A stretch of 64,000 bases of DNA from Oscillospiraceae bacterium. Its GTDB lineage: Bacteria > Bacillota > Clostridia > Oscillospirales > Oscillospiraceae. The stretch spans positions 1-64,000 of the forward strand of contig JAHHRQ010000003.1 of assembly GCA_020025715.1 (NCBI GenBank), in the 5' to 3' direction. The translations under genes and the position numbers were made by a program. This document shows positions 24,953 through 34,079 of this stretch, one piece after another (position 1 is the stretch's first letter; every line of letters starts with the position of its first letter). The notes under the pieces were generated by a model, which did no database searches, was not told the DNA's origin, and worked only from the letters and a program-made list of their open reading frames with translations.

Positions 24953-26332
24953 TTACTGGATGTTTGCCAGCATCTGAGTGCTTGCTTCCTTAATGCCGTT
25001 TACCCATTCCTCAACGGTAACATTACCGCTTACGAGGCCGTTAACGGGATCGAGGAATACTTCGCGAACGCTGCCCAGACCGGCAACTGCCTTATAGGAG
25101 GCAAAGCCGCCCATTGCGGGCTTAACGCCGCTGTCGTAAATAGCAAGGAACTCCTTCTTCTCGGGATCTGCAACGGTGTCAGCAGCGCCGGTGATAGGCT
25201 GAACTGCGCCGCCCTTTGCGAAGATCTCCTGAGCCTTATCGCTGTACAGGAATGCGATGAACTGCTTTGCAGCGTCAACGTTCTCTGCACCTGCGGGAAT
25301 CCAGGACTGCTGGAACCAGCAGAAGCTGTAACGGTCTCCGCCTTCCTTAACTGCGGGGATACCGGTCATGCCCCACTTGAAGCCGTCGGCTCTGGGGGAG
25401 TCTGCCATCTCGCCTGCAATCCAGCTGCCGTTGGGCATGAACAGAGCTTTGTTGTCGAGAATCAGCTGCTGGTTCTGCTTGAAGTCCTGATCGTTAGCCT
25501 GTGCGGGAGTTACGGGGTTGGTGTAAGTAGCAAGCTTTGCAATAATGTCAAAGCAGGTCTGTGCCTCGGGAGTATCCCAGATGCCCTCTTCGTAGTGGGT
25601 AGCCTTGTCGAAGAACTCGGGGCCGCCGACAGCGTACATCAGAGAGTACAGGAATGCGTCAAAGTAACCGGTGGTGGGGTAGGTGAAGAGTGCGATGCCC
25701 TCTTCCTTAGCCTTGTCGCCAAGCTCCCACATCTCATCCCAAGTGGTGGGAACTTCCCATCCCTTTTCCTCAAAGAGGCCGGCGTTGTAGAACAGACCGC
25801 AGGGATCGTAGAACATAGGAGCAAGATAGGTCTTGCCATCGGAGTAGGGGTTGGTGAGAGAGGTGTCAAGGAAGCCGTCGGAAATCTTCTCGGAAACCTT
25901 AACGTCCTCGCCGGGAACGGTCATCTCCATAACGTCGCTCAGGTCGGTAAGGAGATTGTCCTTAATGAACTGCTCGGTGAGAGCTGCGGGACGACCCACA
26001 GGCAGGTAAACAACGTCGGGGTACTCGCCGCCCTGCATGGAAGGTCCGATAACGTCCTCAAGGTTTTTATCCTCGATAAGCTCGACCTTGTTGCCGGTTG
26101 CAGCCTCGAATGCTGCGGCAATCTCGGCCCACATCTCGGGGTAATTGTCGGTAAATGCAGTGGAAACAGCTGCTACCTGAATGGTAACGCCTTCTGCGGG
26201 AGCCTCAGCAGGTGCCTCAGCGGGAGCCTCGGCTGCATCATTTGCGGGCTGCTCGGGAGCTTTGCTCTCGCCGCAGGCGGCCAGAGCAAATACCATGCTC
26301 AGCGCAAGTAAAAGTGCAAGAAACTTTTTCAT
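24953..26332 (-). CDS. Carbohydrate ABC transporter substrate-binding lipoprotein
   Basis: 459 residues. Signal peptide with lipobox ALAAC followed by a flexible linker of three PAEA repeats (about residues 36-52), then a CUT1-type extracellular binding domain (YPEMWAEIAAAFEAATGNKVE, LPVGRPAALTEQF, FMPNGSWIAGEM). Expected to be lipid-anchored outside the membrane and to deliver a beta-1,3-linked Gal-HexNAc disaccharide to the two permeases; the sugar is inferred from the operon. Start chosen at ATG 26332 (MKKFLALL) with GGAGG 8 bases upstream instead of ATG 26347. First gene of the operon; promoter overlaps a putative AraC operator. Confidence 0.93.
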   Translation of the reverse strand: MKKFLALLLALSMVFALAACGESKAPEQPANDAAEAPAEAPAEAPAEGVTIQVAAVSTAFTDNYPEMWAEIAAAFEAATGNKVELIEDKNLEDVIGPSMQGGEYPDVVYLPVGRPAALTEQFIKDNLLTDLSDVMEMTVPGEDVKVSEKISDGFLDTSLTNPYSDGKTYLAPMFYDPCGLFYNAGLFEEKGWEVPTTWDEMWELGDKAKEEGIALFTYPTTGYFDAFLYSLMYAVGGPEFFDKATHYEEGIWDTPEAQTCFDIIAKLATYTNPVTPAQANDQDFKQNQQLILDNKALFMPNGSWIAGEMADSPRADGFKWGMTGIPAVKEGGDRYSFCWFQQSWIPAGAENVDAAKQFIAFLYSDKAQEIFAKGGAVQPITGAADTVADPEKKEFLAIYDSGVKPAMGGFASYKAVAGLGSVREVFLDPVNGLVSGNVTVEEWVNGIKEASTQMLANIQ

Positions 26333-26405
26333 TAGTTTTTCCTCCATTTAGATTTTTGTTTAGTTTTGACTTTTGGTTGGTTACTAACTCAACAAACTAT
26401 ATGCT

Positions 26406-26434
26406 AAGTATACCTTAAACTGAAAAAACGGCAA
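26406..26434 (-). promoter_or_regulatory. LNB operon promoter overlapping operator half-site
   Basis: Minus-strand -35 TTGCCG (26429-26434), 16-base spacer, -10 TATACT (26407-26412). The -10 is embedded in AAGGTATACTT (26406-26416), repeated in inverted orientation about 110 bases away. Poor -35 fits an activator-dependent promoter. Confidence 0.5.
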
Positions 26435-26527
26435 TCTCAATGTTGCTGTTTTATTTATACATATTGCTTGTGATTTTATTTTTGTAGGTTTAAATAAAAT
26501 CGAATTATTTTTTTGTGCATTTCATAC

Positions 26528-26548
26528 AAGGTATACAAATCCATATGT
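26528..26548 (+). promoter_or_regulatory. Second copy of AAGGTATAC element (putative AraC operator)
   Basis: AAGGTATACAAATCCATATG on the plus strand matches the minus-strand element AAGGTATACTTAGCATATAG at about 26397-26416 in the first nine bases and, with a one-base shift, in CATAT. Two such sites between divergent genes suggest regulator binding. The rest of the 364-base intergenic region is AT-rich without a gene. Confidence 0.45.
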
Positions 26549-26602
26549 TACCATAAAAAGGAAAAAGCGCAATAAAACTCAGTTTTTGTGAGTTTATTGT
26601 CC

Positions 26603-26631
26603 TTGTAAATGAAGATAAGACGCTATATAAT
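26603..26631 (+). promoter_or_regulatory. Promoter of araC-type regulator gene
   Basis: -35 TTGTAA (26603-26608), 17-base spacer, perfect -10 TATAAT (26626-26631), about 65 bases before ATG. Confidence 0.75.
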
Positions 26632-26696
26632 CAGTCATGACAAAATAGATTGAATTATCCGTAAAATCTGGCAATAATTATAAAGTGGTGAATACT

Positions 26697-27599
26697 ATGA
26701 GTGAAAACCGTTATGATTTAATATCACAGGCAAGCATTGACGCAAGAGTTTCCGCAAAGCTTCTTTATGTCAGCACGGCCAAATACGGCGGAGACTGGAA
26801 CAGCGTTCCCCATACCCACGCCTGTGCAGAAATGTTTTATGTTGTGGGCGGAAAAGGACAGTTCCGTATAGAAGATAAGCTGTACCCTGTTGAAGAAAAC
26901 GACCTTATAATAGTTAACCCACATGTTCGTCACACCGAAACAAGTCTTGACGCAAAGCCCCTTGAATATATAGTTCTCGGCGTTGACGGTCTTGAGCTTA
27001 TGGTAAATGAGGAGGAAAACAAGCCCTTTGCCATAATAAGCTTCAAATCCTCCGGTTCAGATATTCAGTTCTTTTTAACCAGTATGTTAAGAGAATTGGA
27101 AGCAAAAGCCCCGGGTTACGAAACTATTTGTCAGGATTTGCTGGACATTCTGGTTATCCGCCTTATGCGCGGTTCTGATTTTTCCGCCCGTCTTGTGCCC
27201 AGCACAGCACAGGTCAGCAAGGAGGGTGCTGCTGTACACCGTTACATTGAAAGCCACTTCAAGGAGAACGTAAGCCTTGATGATCTGGCGGAAGTTGCCC
27301 ACCTGAATAAATACCATATGACCCACCTTTTCACCAGAGATTACGGCATATCCCCAATTAAATTCCTGCTCAGTCTCCGGATTAAGGAAAGCTGCTACCT
27401 GCTCCGCACAACTGACCACCCGCTGTCCCAGATTGCCAGAATTACCGGTTTTTCCTCTCCCAGTTATTTCTCCCAGAGTTTCCGCAAGGCCGAGGGTATA
27501 AGCCCCACAGACTACCGGGCAAAATATCAGCTCTCAAAAAAGCAGGATACTGAGAACGAAGAAGAAAAGCAAAGTTCTTTTTCACCGCAGGAAATATAA
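26697..27599 (+). CDS. AraC family transcriptional regulator
   Basis: 300 residues. N-terminal cupin ligand-binding domain (WNSVPHTHACAEMFYVVGGKGQF with paired histidines, PHVRHTE) and C-terminal double helix-turn-helix AraC domain (SLDDLAEVAHLNKYHMTHLF; ITGFSSPSYFSQSFRKAEGISPTDYR). It is divergent to the LNB/GNB operon and most likely controls it in response to a sugar, probably by activation. The start is ATG 26697 after a GGTG site; an upstream in-frame GTG is less well placed. A bidirectional terminator follows. Confidence 0.92.
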   Translation: MSENRYDLISQASIDARVSAKLLYVSTAKYGGDWNSVPHTHACAEMFYVVGGKGQFRIEDKLYPVEENDLIIVNPHVRHTETSLDAKPLEYIVLGVDGLELMVNEEENKPFAIISFKSSGSDIQFFLTSMLRELEAKAPGYETICQDLLDILVIRLMRGSDFSARLVPSTAQVSKEGAAVHRYIESHFKENVSLDDLAEVAHLNKYHMTHLFTRDYGISPIKFLLSLRIKESCYLLRTTDHPLSQIARITGFSSPSYFSQSFRKAEGISPTDYRAKYQLSKKQDTENEEEKQSSFSPQEI

Positions 27600-27683
27600 A
27601 GAAGCTTTATATCGGCAGCTGGTTAAGTTTTACTGTATTCGCCGCAAGAACTATAAAGTCTCCTATAACAAAGTCAAAATTAA

Positions 27684-27714
27684 ACTCCCCATTGTCCGCA
27701 GGACAGTGGGGAGT
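27684..27714. terminator. Bidirectional terminator between araC-type and DUF523 genes
   Basis: 14-bp stem (27684-27697 with 27701-27714, one G-U) and three-base loop; plus side ATTTTTT, minus side TTTAATTTT. Confidence 0.85.
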
Positions 27715-27719
27715 ATTTT

Positions 27720-28163
27720 TTATTCACTTATAAGGATATTTACATCGCTTTCACCGAAAATTTCAATGCCGTTTTTCTTTAAAAGCTCCGATGTGACACC
27801 GTCACCGGCAATAAGAGTGTGGCTGAATGTGCCGTCATAAATTTTTCCGCTGCCGCATGAGGGGCTTTTTTCCTTGAAAAGAGCTTTTTTGCAGCCGTGT
27901 CTGCGGGCAATCAGAAGGGCGTGCTCCGCTCCCCTTTGGTATTCTGCCGTCACATCAACGGAAATTTTGTTTATAACCCTGCTCCCCTGCCGCTCGCTTG
28001 GCTCTCTTGGTATAGGGAGGCCGCCGGAGGTTTCGGGGCAGACGGGAATGAGCCTGTATTTTTTTCTCAGGGCTTTAAGTACATCTTCCGGCAGAGTATT
28101 GGTGCCGCCGTTATATTTGCACATGTTGCCCAGCAGGCAGGCACTTACAAGGAGATTTTCCAT
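27720..28163 (-). CDS. DUF523 protein (thiouracil desulfurase TudS-like)
   Basis: 147 residues. Cysteines in SACLLGNMCKYNGG, VCPETSGGLPIPREP and KEKSPSCGSGKIYDG form the conserved DUF523 pattern, which in TudS holds a [4Fe-4S] cluster used to remove sulfur from 2-thiouracil. Other family members remain uncharacterised, so desulfurase activity is a family-level inference. One base after the rhomboid gene stop; last gene of the macro-rhomboid-DUF523 string. Confidence 0.88.
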   Translation of the reverse strand: MENLLVSACLLGNMCKYNGGTNTLPEDVLKALRKKYRLIPVCPETSGGLPIPREPSERQGSRVINKISVDVTAEYQRGAEHALLIARRHGCKKALFKEKSPSCGSGKIYDGTFSHTLIAGDGVTSELLKKNGIEIFGESDVNILISE

Positions 28164-28164
28164 T

Positions 28165-28731
28165 TTATCGCCTCATATTCAGTCCCAGCACAGCGCCGCA
28201 CACGCCGCCGATTATATGGGTAAGCTGAGAAATATTATCCTTCATAAGAATACCGTTTATCATTTCGCCGCCCAGATACAGAACTAGCACCAGCACCAGA
28301 GTAATGGGGATGCAGCCGTCCTTCATGCCTGAAAGAGAGGACATCACAATCATCATAAATACTATGCCAGAGGCACCCAGAAGAGCAGTTCCGGGGAAGA
28401 AAAGCCACTGGACAAGGCCGGAAACCAGCGCTGTCAGGAAAATTGCCAGAAAAAGATTTCTGGTACCGTACTTTTCTTCAAGTGGAGGCCCTACCACCAG
28501 AATCATCATCATGTTTCCTATGTAGTGGGCGTAATCTGCATGACCCAGAACGTGAAGCACAAATCTGGGATAAGTAAACGGGTCTGTCAGCGGGGCGCGG
28601 TAAACGGAAAAGAGGGTCTGCGTTGTCCAGCCGGAGGATGCAAAATCCAGAAACAGTACAACCAGAGACGTAAGTGCAAAGGTCAATATAAGAGGAGAAT
28701 TATACTGAAACTTTATAACTCTCTTCTTCAC
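28165..28731 (-). CDS. Rhomboid family intramembrane serine protease
   Basis: 188 residues, about six membrane helices. Catalytic serine 121 in LLGASGIVF (GxSG) and histidine 172 in LTHIIGG form the rhomboid dyad; [13 protein letters not shown] on helix 2 supplies the conserved His/Asn region. It cleaves membrane-spanning segments; the substrate is unknown. Starts with GTG inside the stop of the macro-domain gene (4-base overlap GTGA), implying coupled translation. Confidence 0.92.
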   Translation of the reverse strand: MKKRVIKFQYNSPLILTFALTSLVVLFLDFASSGWTTQTLFSVYRAPLTDPFTYPRFVLHVLGHADYAHYIGNMMMILVVGPPLEEKYGTRNLFLAIFLTALVSGLVQWLFFPGTALLGASGIVFMMIVMSSLSGMKDGCIPITLVLVLVLYLGGEMINGILMKDNISQLTHIIGGVCGAVLGLNMRR

Positions 28732-29252
28732 AGTTCTTCTCCAAGCTCGGAAAGGGCTTTTTCGTAGTAGCTTTTTGTTCTGTCGTCAAAGCATACCATA
28801 CGAACGCGCTCTATTTCTTTGTGCTCTTTGAGATAATCATAAATTACCGACATTGCAATTACAGAAGCCTTTTCCAGAGGGAAATGATAAACTCCTGTGC
28901 TTATTGAGGGGAAATCCACAGTTCTGCAGCCGTGCTTTGAAGCAAGGCGCAGGCAGGACTCATAGCAGGAGGCCAGAAGTTCAATTTCCTTTTTCTGACC
29001 GCCCCGCCAAATGGGGCCGGGGGTGTGGATAACGTATTTTGCAGGAAGATTATAGCCCTTGGTAAGCTTTGCGTCGCCGGTTTTGCAGCCGTTAAGCTTG
29101 CGGCACTCGTTTAAAAGCTCAGGGCCGGCGGCTCTGTGAATTGCACCGTCCACACCGCCGCCCCCTAAAAGGGAGCAGTTGGCGGCGTTTACGATTGCGT
29201 CAACTTCCTGTTTTGTGATGTCGCCTTTTATTACCTGAATTCTTCCGCTCAT
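28728..29252 (-). CDS. Macro domain ADP-ribose-binding hydrolase
   Basis: 174 residues, a single macro domain: [38 protein letters not shown] and [10 protein letters not shown] line the ADP-ribose pocket. The family (MacroD/YmdB type) removes O-acetyl groups from O-acetyl-ADP-ribose or mono-ADP-ribose from proteins. The start is ATG 29252 with AAGGAG 8 bases upstream, not the GTG at 29261. It follows the ClpE-like gene by 12 bases and overlaps the rhomboid gene. Confidence 0.93.
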   Translation of the reverse strand: MSGRIQVIKGDITKQEVDAIVNAANCSLLGGGGVDGAIHRAAGPELLNECRKLNGCKTGDAKLTKGYNLPAKYVIHTPGPIWRGGQKKEIELLASCYESCLRLASKHGCRTVDFPSISTGVYHFPLEKASVIAMSVIYDYLKEHKEIERVRMVCFDDRTKSYYEKALSELGEEL

Positions 29253-29264
29253 GGAATTCACTCC

Positions 29265-31604
29265 TTAAAAACTTACAGTAACTCCCTTATCGTCGGCGGA
29301 AAGCATAATGGTTTTAACCTTTTCTCCCCGGTTTTCGATAAGCTTCTGAGCCACCTGATCCTCAATCTCTTTCTGGATAAGGCGGCGGAGATTTCTGGCT
29401 CCGTAGTTGACGGAATAGCCTTTCTTCACAAGATAATCGGTGAGCTTTTCATCCCAGCTCATCTCAATATCTTTTTCTTTCAGCAGGTCTTTAACCTCTC
29501 CCAGCATAAGGCCGGCGATTGCGCGGAAGTTATCCTCGCTGAGCTGGTTGAAGCAGATTACTTCATCCACTCTGTTTATAAATTCCGGTCTGAGGAATTC
29601 GTTGAGAGCTTTCATTGCTCTCTCGCGGCTCATGTCACTGAGAGAACCGCCGAAGCCTACGCTGCCGGTCTTATTGCCGGAGCCGGCGTTGGTGGTCATA
29701 ATTATAATGGTATTTTCAAAGTTTACGGTTCTGCCCTGAGCGTCGGTAATTCTGCCGTCGTCCAGAATCTGAAGCAGAATGTTCATAACATCGGGGTGAG
29801 CCTTTTCAATCTCATCGAAGAGCACCACGGAATAAGGTCTGCGGCGAATTTTTTCGGTGAGCTGGCCTGCCTCGTCATAGCCCACATATCCCGGAGGTGA
29901 ACCGATAATGCGGGAGACAGAGAACTTCTCCATAAACTCGGACATGTCAAGTCTGATGAGAGACTCGGGAGAATTGAACATATCCTCTGCAAGGCGCTTT
30001 ACAAGCTCGGTTTTACCAACGCCTGTGCCGCCTACGAATATAAAGCTTACAGGCTTGCGCTTAACCTTGAGACCTACGCGGCTGCGCTTAATTGCAGCGC
30101 ACACTGCATCAACAGCCTCATCCTGACCCACAATGTGCTTTTTAAGTCTCTGGTCAAGATTTGCAAGTCTCTCCAGCTCATCTTCCTTAATGCTGGAAGC
30201 GGGGATTTTAGTCCAAAGCTCAATTATTCTTGCAAGGTTATCAACGCTGAGCTCGGGTCTGCCAACAGATTTAAGCTGTTCAAGCTCACTCTGGAGCTGA
30301 AGCTCACGGCTGCGCAGCTCTGCAATTCTGGCGTAGCGCTTATCCATAAGCTCCTGATTGCCCTCTTCCTCCTTGGACATATCCTCAGAGGTGAGCGCGT
30401 CCCGCTCAAAGCGGATGTTTTCAAGGTCACGCTCAACAAGCATACGTCTGTTTATGGTTTCGTCCTTCAGATTAAGGTCGGAGCATGCCTCGTCTATAAG
30501 GTCAATAGCCTTATCAGGCAGGAAACGGTCGGTAATATAGCGCTCACTCATTAAAACTGCCTGACGGCACATTTCATCGGAAATGGAAACGCCGTGGTAG
30601 TCCTCATAGTAGTGGGAAATGCCTCTTATGATCTTGATGCTGTCCTCAATGGAGGGTTCATTTACGGTAACAGGCTGGAAGCGGCGCTCAAGTGCCGTAT
30701 CCTTTTCTATGTGCTTTCTGTACTCAGTAAATGTAGTAGCGCCTATGACCTGAATTTCGCCTCTGGAAAGTGCAGGCTTAAGAATGTTTGCAGCGTTCAT
30801 GCTGCCCTCGGCATCACCTGCGCCCACAATGTTGTGAACCTCATCAATAACCAGAATTATATTTCCGTGGCTCTTGATTTCCTCAATAAGTCCCTTCATG
30901 CGGCTCTCAAACTGGCCTCTGAACTGGGTTCCCGCCACAAGAGCGGTAAGGTCAAGGAGAAATACTCTCTTGTCCTGAAGCTTATAGGGAACGTTGCCAA
31001 TGGCAATACGCTGTGCAAGACCCTCGGCAATGGCGGTTTTACCGACGCCGGGTTCACCGATAAGACAGGGGTTATTCTTCTGGCGGCGGTTGAGAATCTG
31101 GATAACACGCTCCAGCTCCTCTTCCCTGCCGATCATGGTGTCAAGCTTTCCCTGCTCTGCTCTCTCGCTGAGATCAATGCAGTAGCTGTCCAGAAATTTT
31201 CTCTTCTTGTTTCTGGGGTTGTCTTTGTTTTCCTGCTTGGGAGCAGAATTTTCTCCGCCTGCAGGTTCAGGTTTGCTCTGATCCTTGGGGCCGCCGAAAA
31301 GTCTGTTGAGGAAGGGGAAGGTGGCGGTTTTGCCGTCGTCCTCTTCATCGCCGTCCATGTCGGGGGCTTCAAGTCCCATAAGCTCTTCTGCGCCGTTGAG
31401 AGCGTTCATCATCTCACCGGAAATGCTGTCCAGATCATCGTCTGAAATTCCCATCTTATCTATAAGATCGTCAACCGGTTTTATATGGAGCTCACGGGCA
31501 CACTTCAAGCAGAGTCCTTCATTTTTGGTGACTCCGTTTTCAATTTTTGTGATAAACAAAACTGCTACGTTTTTTCCGCAGCGTGAACACATCTGTGCTT
31601 GCAT
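29265..31604 (-). CDS. clpE: ClpE-like AAA+ unfoldase with N-terminal zinc finger
   Basis: 779 residues. An N-terminal four-cysteine zinc finger (Cys6, Cys9, Cys32, Cys35) replaces the Clp N-domain, as in ClpE. Acidic linker, then two AAA+ modules: Walker A GEPGVGKTA and DEVHN in the first; coiled-coil middle domain near 380-450; GGTGVGKTELVK, LFDEIEKAHPDV and the arginine-finger region in the second. A ClpP-binding IGF/LGF loop may be served by VGFGG. It should unfold proteins for ClpP. Start ATG 31604 with GGAGG upstream. No CtsR or McsA/McsB genes are adjacent, unlike clpC operons. ClpC cannot be fully excluded, but lack of Clp N repeats favours ClpE. Confidence 0.88.
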   Translation of the reverse strand: MQAQMCSRCGKNVAVLFITKIENGVTKNEGLCLKCARELHIKPVDDLIDKMGISDDDLDSISGEMMNALNGAEELMGLEAPDMDGDEEDDGKTATFPFLNRLFGGPKDQSKPEPAGGENSAPKQENKDNPRNKKRKFLDSYCIDLSERAEQGKLDTMIGREEELERVIQILNRRQKNNPCLIGEPGVGKTAIAEGLAQRIAIGNVPYKLQDKRVFLLDLTALVAGTQFRGQFESRMKGLIEEIKSHGNIILVIDEVHNIVGAGDAEGSMNAANILKPALSRGEIQVIGATTFTEYRKHIEKDTALERRFQPVTVNEPSIEDSIKIIRGISHYYEDYHGVSISDEMCRQAVLMSERYITDRFLPDKAIDLIDEACSDLNLKDETINRRMLVERDLENIRFERDALTSEDMSKEEEGNQELMDKRYARIAELRSRELQLQSELEQLKSVGRPELSVDNLARIIELWTKIPASSIKEDELERLANLDQRLKKHIVGQDEAVDAVCAAIKRSRVGLKVKRKPVSFIFVGGTGVGKTELVKRLAEDMFNSPESLIRLDMSEFMEKFSVSRIIGSPPGYVGYDEAGQLTEKIRRRPYSVVLFDEIEKAHPDVMNILLQILDDGRITDAQGRTVNFENTIIIMTTNAGSGNKTGSVGFGGSLSDMSRERAMKALNEFLRPEFINRVDEVICFNQLSEDNFRAIAGLMLGEVKDLLKEKDIEMSWDEKLTDYLVKKGYSVNYGARNLRRLIQKEIEDQVAQKLIENRGEKVKTIMLSADDKGVTVSF

Positions 31605-31678
31605 AAATACCTCCCGGTGTAAATTTGGCCGGGAATTCCCCGGCCGGAAGGACAAACCGTCCTAAAAATATATTAAGT

Positions 31679-32395
31679 TCAGATAAGGCCCTTTGTAACG
31701 AAATCCAAAGCCATAAAGAACTTTGCAATCCCGGCGCTCTCCAGAGTTTCAGGGCCGATTATGATACCCATGAAGCTCAGAAGCCAGCAGAACAGGGTGC
31801 AGTATAAATAACCCTTTGCAAAACCCAGAATACCGCCGCCGACATAGTCAAGCATAGGCATCTTGGAGAATTTAAAGCTGAAGTTTCCGATGTTGGTTAC
31901 AGCTACAATCAGTATCAGTATCAGCAGGAACGCAAGAATAAGTCCTCCAACATAGCTTATGATGTCACAGAGCACATTGATAACGGACTCCGTCATATCC
32001 TCGCCGGTTTTTTCCGCATGGGTAACGGATCTTTCGGCAACCCGCTCGGCAAGATCATCGCTGAATCCCAGACTCTTTGCACACTGGAAAGCGTAATCAT
32101 ATCTGAGAGAACCGTCCTGAGCCAGTATATCCTCCAGAGACAGTTCGCTGTTGCCGTAGCCCATTTCCTCAAGAGCTGCATCTCTGGTTTTCTGGGAATC
32201 TATATAACCGTCTACAAAAGGTTCGAGTACGGGAATGACCTGATTTGCGTACTTTTCGGAAAGGAGACTTCCGCCGTAGAGAGCTATGATTATAGCCAGA
32301 ATTCCCACAATTCCGCTGATAAAGCCTTTCTTGCAGCCTCGCCATATACACATGGCTGCTATCAGTATTAAAATTATATTGATAAAGAGTTTCAT
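31679..32395 (-). CDS. CvpA family membrane protein
   Basis: 238 residues, four predicted helices (FINIILILIAAMCIWRGCKKGF at the start, a second near 28-45, then two helices at about 150-180 and 205-230). The GCKKGFISGIVG segment is the CvpA signature. Family members occur in colicin V production, cell division and envelope stress contexts; molecular role is unsettled. Lies upstream of the ClpE-like gene by 75 bases. Confidence 0.85.
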   Translation of the reverse strand: MKLFINIILILIAAMCIWRGCKKGFISGIVGILAIIIALYGGSLLSEKYANQVIPVLEPFVDGYIDSQKTRDAALEEMGYGNSELSLEDILAQDGSLRYDYAFQCAKSLGFSDDLAERVAERSVTHAEKTGEDMTESVINVLCDIISYVGGLILAFLLILILIVAVTNIGNFSFKFSKMPMLDYVGGGILGFAKGYLYCTLFCWLLSFMGIIIGPETLESAGIAKFFMALDFVTKGLI

Positions 32396-32507
32396 ATACG
32401 ATCTCGTCCTTTATATGTATTCTTTACGGTTGCGCCGCAAATCTTTTTCGGGCTTAAAGAATATTGTAGCATATAATTGTGAATAAATATATGCTTTGCA
32501 TCCTTTA

Positions 32508-33278
32508 TTATTTTAAAAACATCTGTCCCACAGGCTCATCATACCACACTCTGTTTAGATAAAGCCCCTGCGGCGGCATTGTGGGGCCGGTAAGCCGTCT
32601 GTCCCCGATTTCCAGAAGCTCGGGAATATCCTCCGGCCGGAGCTTTCCGTAGGAGGCATAGACCAGAGTGCCCACTATTGCACGGCACATGTTATAAAGA
32701 AAACCGTCGGCGCAGATTGAGACAGTAATAATGTCCCCCTCTTTTTCCGCATTGCACCAGTATATTGTGCGTACGGTGGTTTTCGTTTCTGTGCCCAGAC
32801 TGCGGACAGCCTTAAAATCATGAGTACCCTCAAAGCTTTTTGCAGCTGCCTTCATCTGCTCCATATCCAGTCTCTGAGGATAGAAGCAAACCCGCTTATC
32901 CAGAAACGGGTCTCTGATGGGGCTGTTTAATATTTTGTAGATATATTCTTTTTTTATGCAGGAGCCTATTGCGTTAAAATCTTCCGGTGCTTCCACCGCC
33001 TCCACAACTGCAATGTCACCCGGAAGCCGGGTATTAACTGCAAGGGGAAAACGGTCTATTGGAATTCTGCAATCTGTTTTAAAGTTTGCGCAGTAGCGCA
33101 GAGCATGAACTCCCGCATCGGTTCTGCCGCAGCCGGTGAGCTTCACCTCATGGCCGCAGACTTTTGCAAGAGCTTCTTCCATAGTCTGAGCTACGGTAAT
33201 TTCGTTTTTCTGCACCTGCCAGCCGTGATAACGGCTGCCGTCATATTTTAAACGCAGGGCTATATTTCTTGTTGCCAT
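32508..33278 (-). CDS. truA: tRNA pseudouridine(38-40) synthase
   Basis: 256 residues. The catalytic aspartate is Asp54 in GCGRTDAGVHAL; LKYDGSRYHGWQVQ at the N-terminus is also diagnostic. TruA converts U38-U40 of tRNA anticodon arms to pseudouridine. Three bases after ecfT, in the ecfA1-ecfA2-ecfT-truA order common in Firmicutes (there usually behind ribosomal protein genes, which are absent here). Confidence 0.97.
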   Translation of the reverse strand: MATRNIALRLKYDGSRYHGWQVQKNEITVAQTMEEALAKVCGHEVKLTGCGRTDAGVHALRYCANFKTDCRIPIDRFPLAVNTRLPGDIAVVEAVEAPEDFNAIGSCIKKEYIYKILNSPIRDPFLDKRVCFYPQRLDMEQMKAAAKSFEGTHDFKAVRSLGTETKTTVRTIYWCNAEKEGDIITVSICADGFLYNMCRAIVGTLVYASYGKLRPEDIPELLEIGDRRLTGPTMPPQGLYLNRVWYDEPVGQMFLK

Positions 33279-33281
33279 AAA

Positions 33282-34079
33282 TTATAATCCAAATTTCTTT
33301 AAAACTATAACCACAATAAGGAAAATGATTCCGATTGCAAGGGCAATCCAGTCTTTGCGACCCATTACAAGCTTTTTCATTCTTGTTCTGCCCTCTCCGC
33401 CGTGGTAGCAGCGGCTTTCCATAGCCGTTGCCAGTTCTTCCGCTCTTCTGAAAGCGGATACGAACAGAGGCACCAGTATAGGCAGCATGGCCTTTGCACG
33501 ATTTATGATATTGCCTGTTTCAAAGTCCGCACCTCTTGCTTTCTGAGCGGACATGATTTTGTCTGTCTCCTCAATAAGGGTGGGAATGAAGCGAAGTGCC
33601 ATGCTCATCATTATTGTCATCTCGTGCACAGGCACTTTGATTTTTTTAAGCGGATTTAAAAGTATCTCCAGTCCGTCGGTAAGAGACATAGGGCTTGTGG
33701 TATAGGTGAGCAGGAATGTGCCCATAACAAGCAGAGCAATACGAAGTATCATCTTTGCCGCTCTGTCTATGCCTTCCCATGTGATAGGCCAGCCGGGGAT
33801 AACAGGCGTACCGGTGGTGTAGAAAATATTGAGAATACCGGTAAGCACTATGATAAAAATCATAGGCTTCATGCCCTTAAACATATTGCGGAATTTGATT
33901 TTTGAAAGGCGCATGGCGGTAATGGTGCATACTGTAACAACGCCGTAGCCAATCCAGCTCTTTGCCTGAAAGAGCATTACGATATAAAGCACCACCAGAA
34001 TGATTTTGGTTCTGGGGTCAAGCTTGTGTATGGGGGTATCTCCGGGGAAGTACTGGCCCAAGGTTATATCTTTCAGCAT
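33282..34079 (-). CDS. ecfT: ECF transporter transmembrane protein EcfT
   Basis: 265 residues, about five membrane helices, with the two Ala-Arg-Gly-type coupling motifs recognisable as SAQKARGAD and SRCYHGGEGRT. EcfT joins exchangeable vitamin-binding S components to the two ATPases EcfA1/EcfA2. Overlaps ecfA2 by 7 bases. No S component gene is nearby, so this is a group II, shared module. Confidence 0.96.
   Translation of the reverse strand: MLKDITLGQYFPGDTPIHKLDPRTKIILVVLYIVMLFQAKSWIGYGVVTVCTITAMRLSKIKFRNMFKGMKPMIFIIVLTGILNIFYTTGTPVIPGWPITWEGIDRAAKMILRIALLVMGTFLLTYTTSPMSLTDGLEILLNPLKKIKVPVHEMTIMMSMALRFIPTLIEETDKIMSAQKARGADFETGNIINRAKAMLPILVPLFVSAFRRAEELATAMESRCYHGGEGRTRMKKLVMGRKDWIALAIGIIFLIVVIVLKKFGL

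Noticed and set aside
31623..31646. Palindromic stretch CCGGGAATTCCCCGGCCGG as a phage attachment or recombination site
   Set aside because: It is a short GC-rich palindrome in a leader with no integrase, repeat copy or mobile gene nearby.
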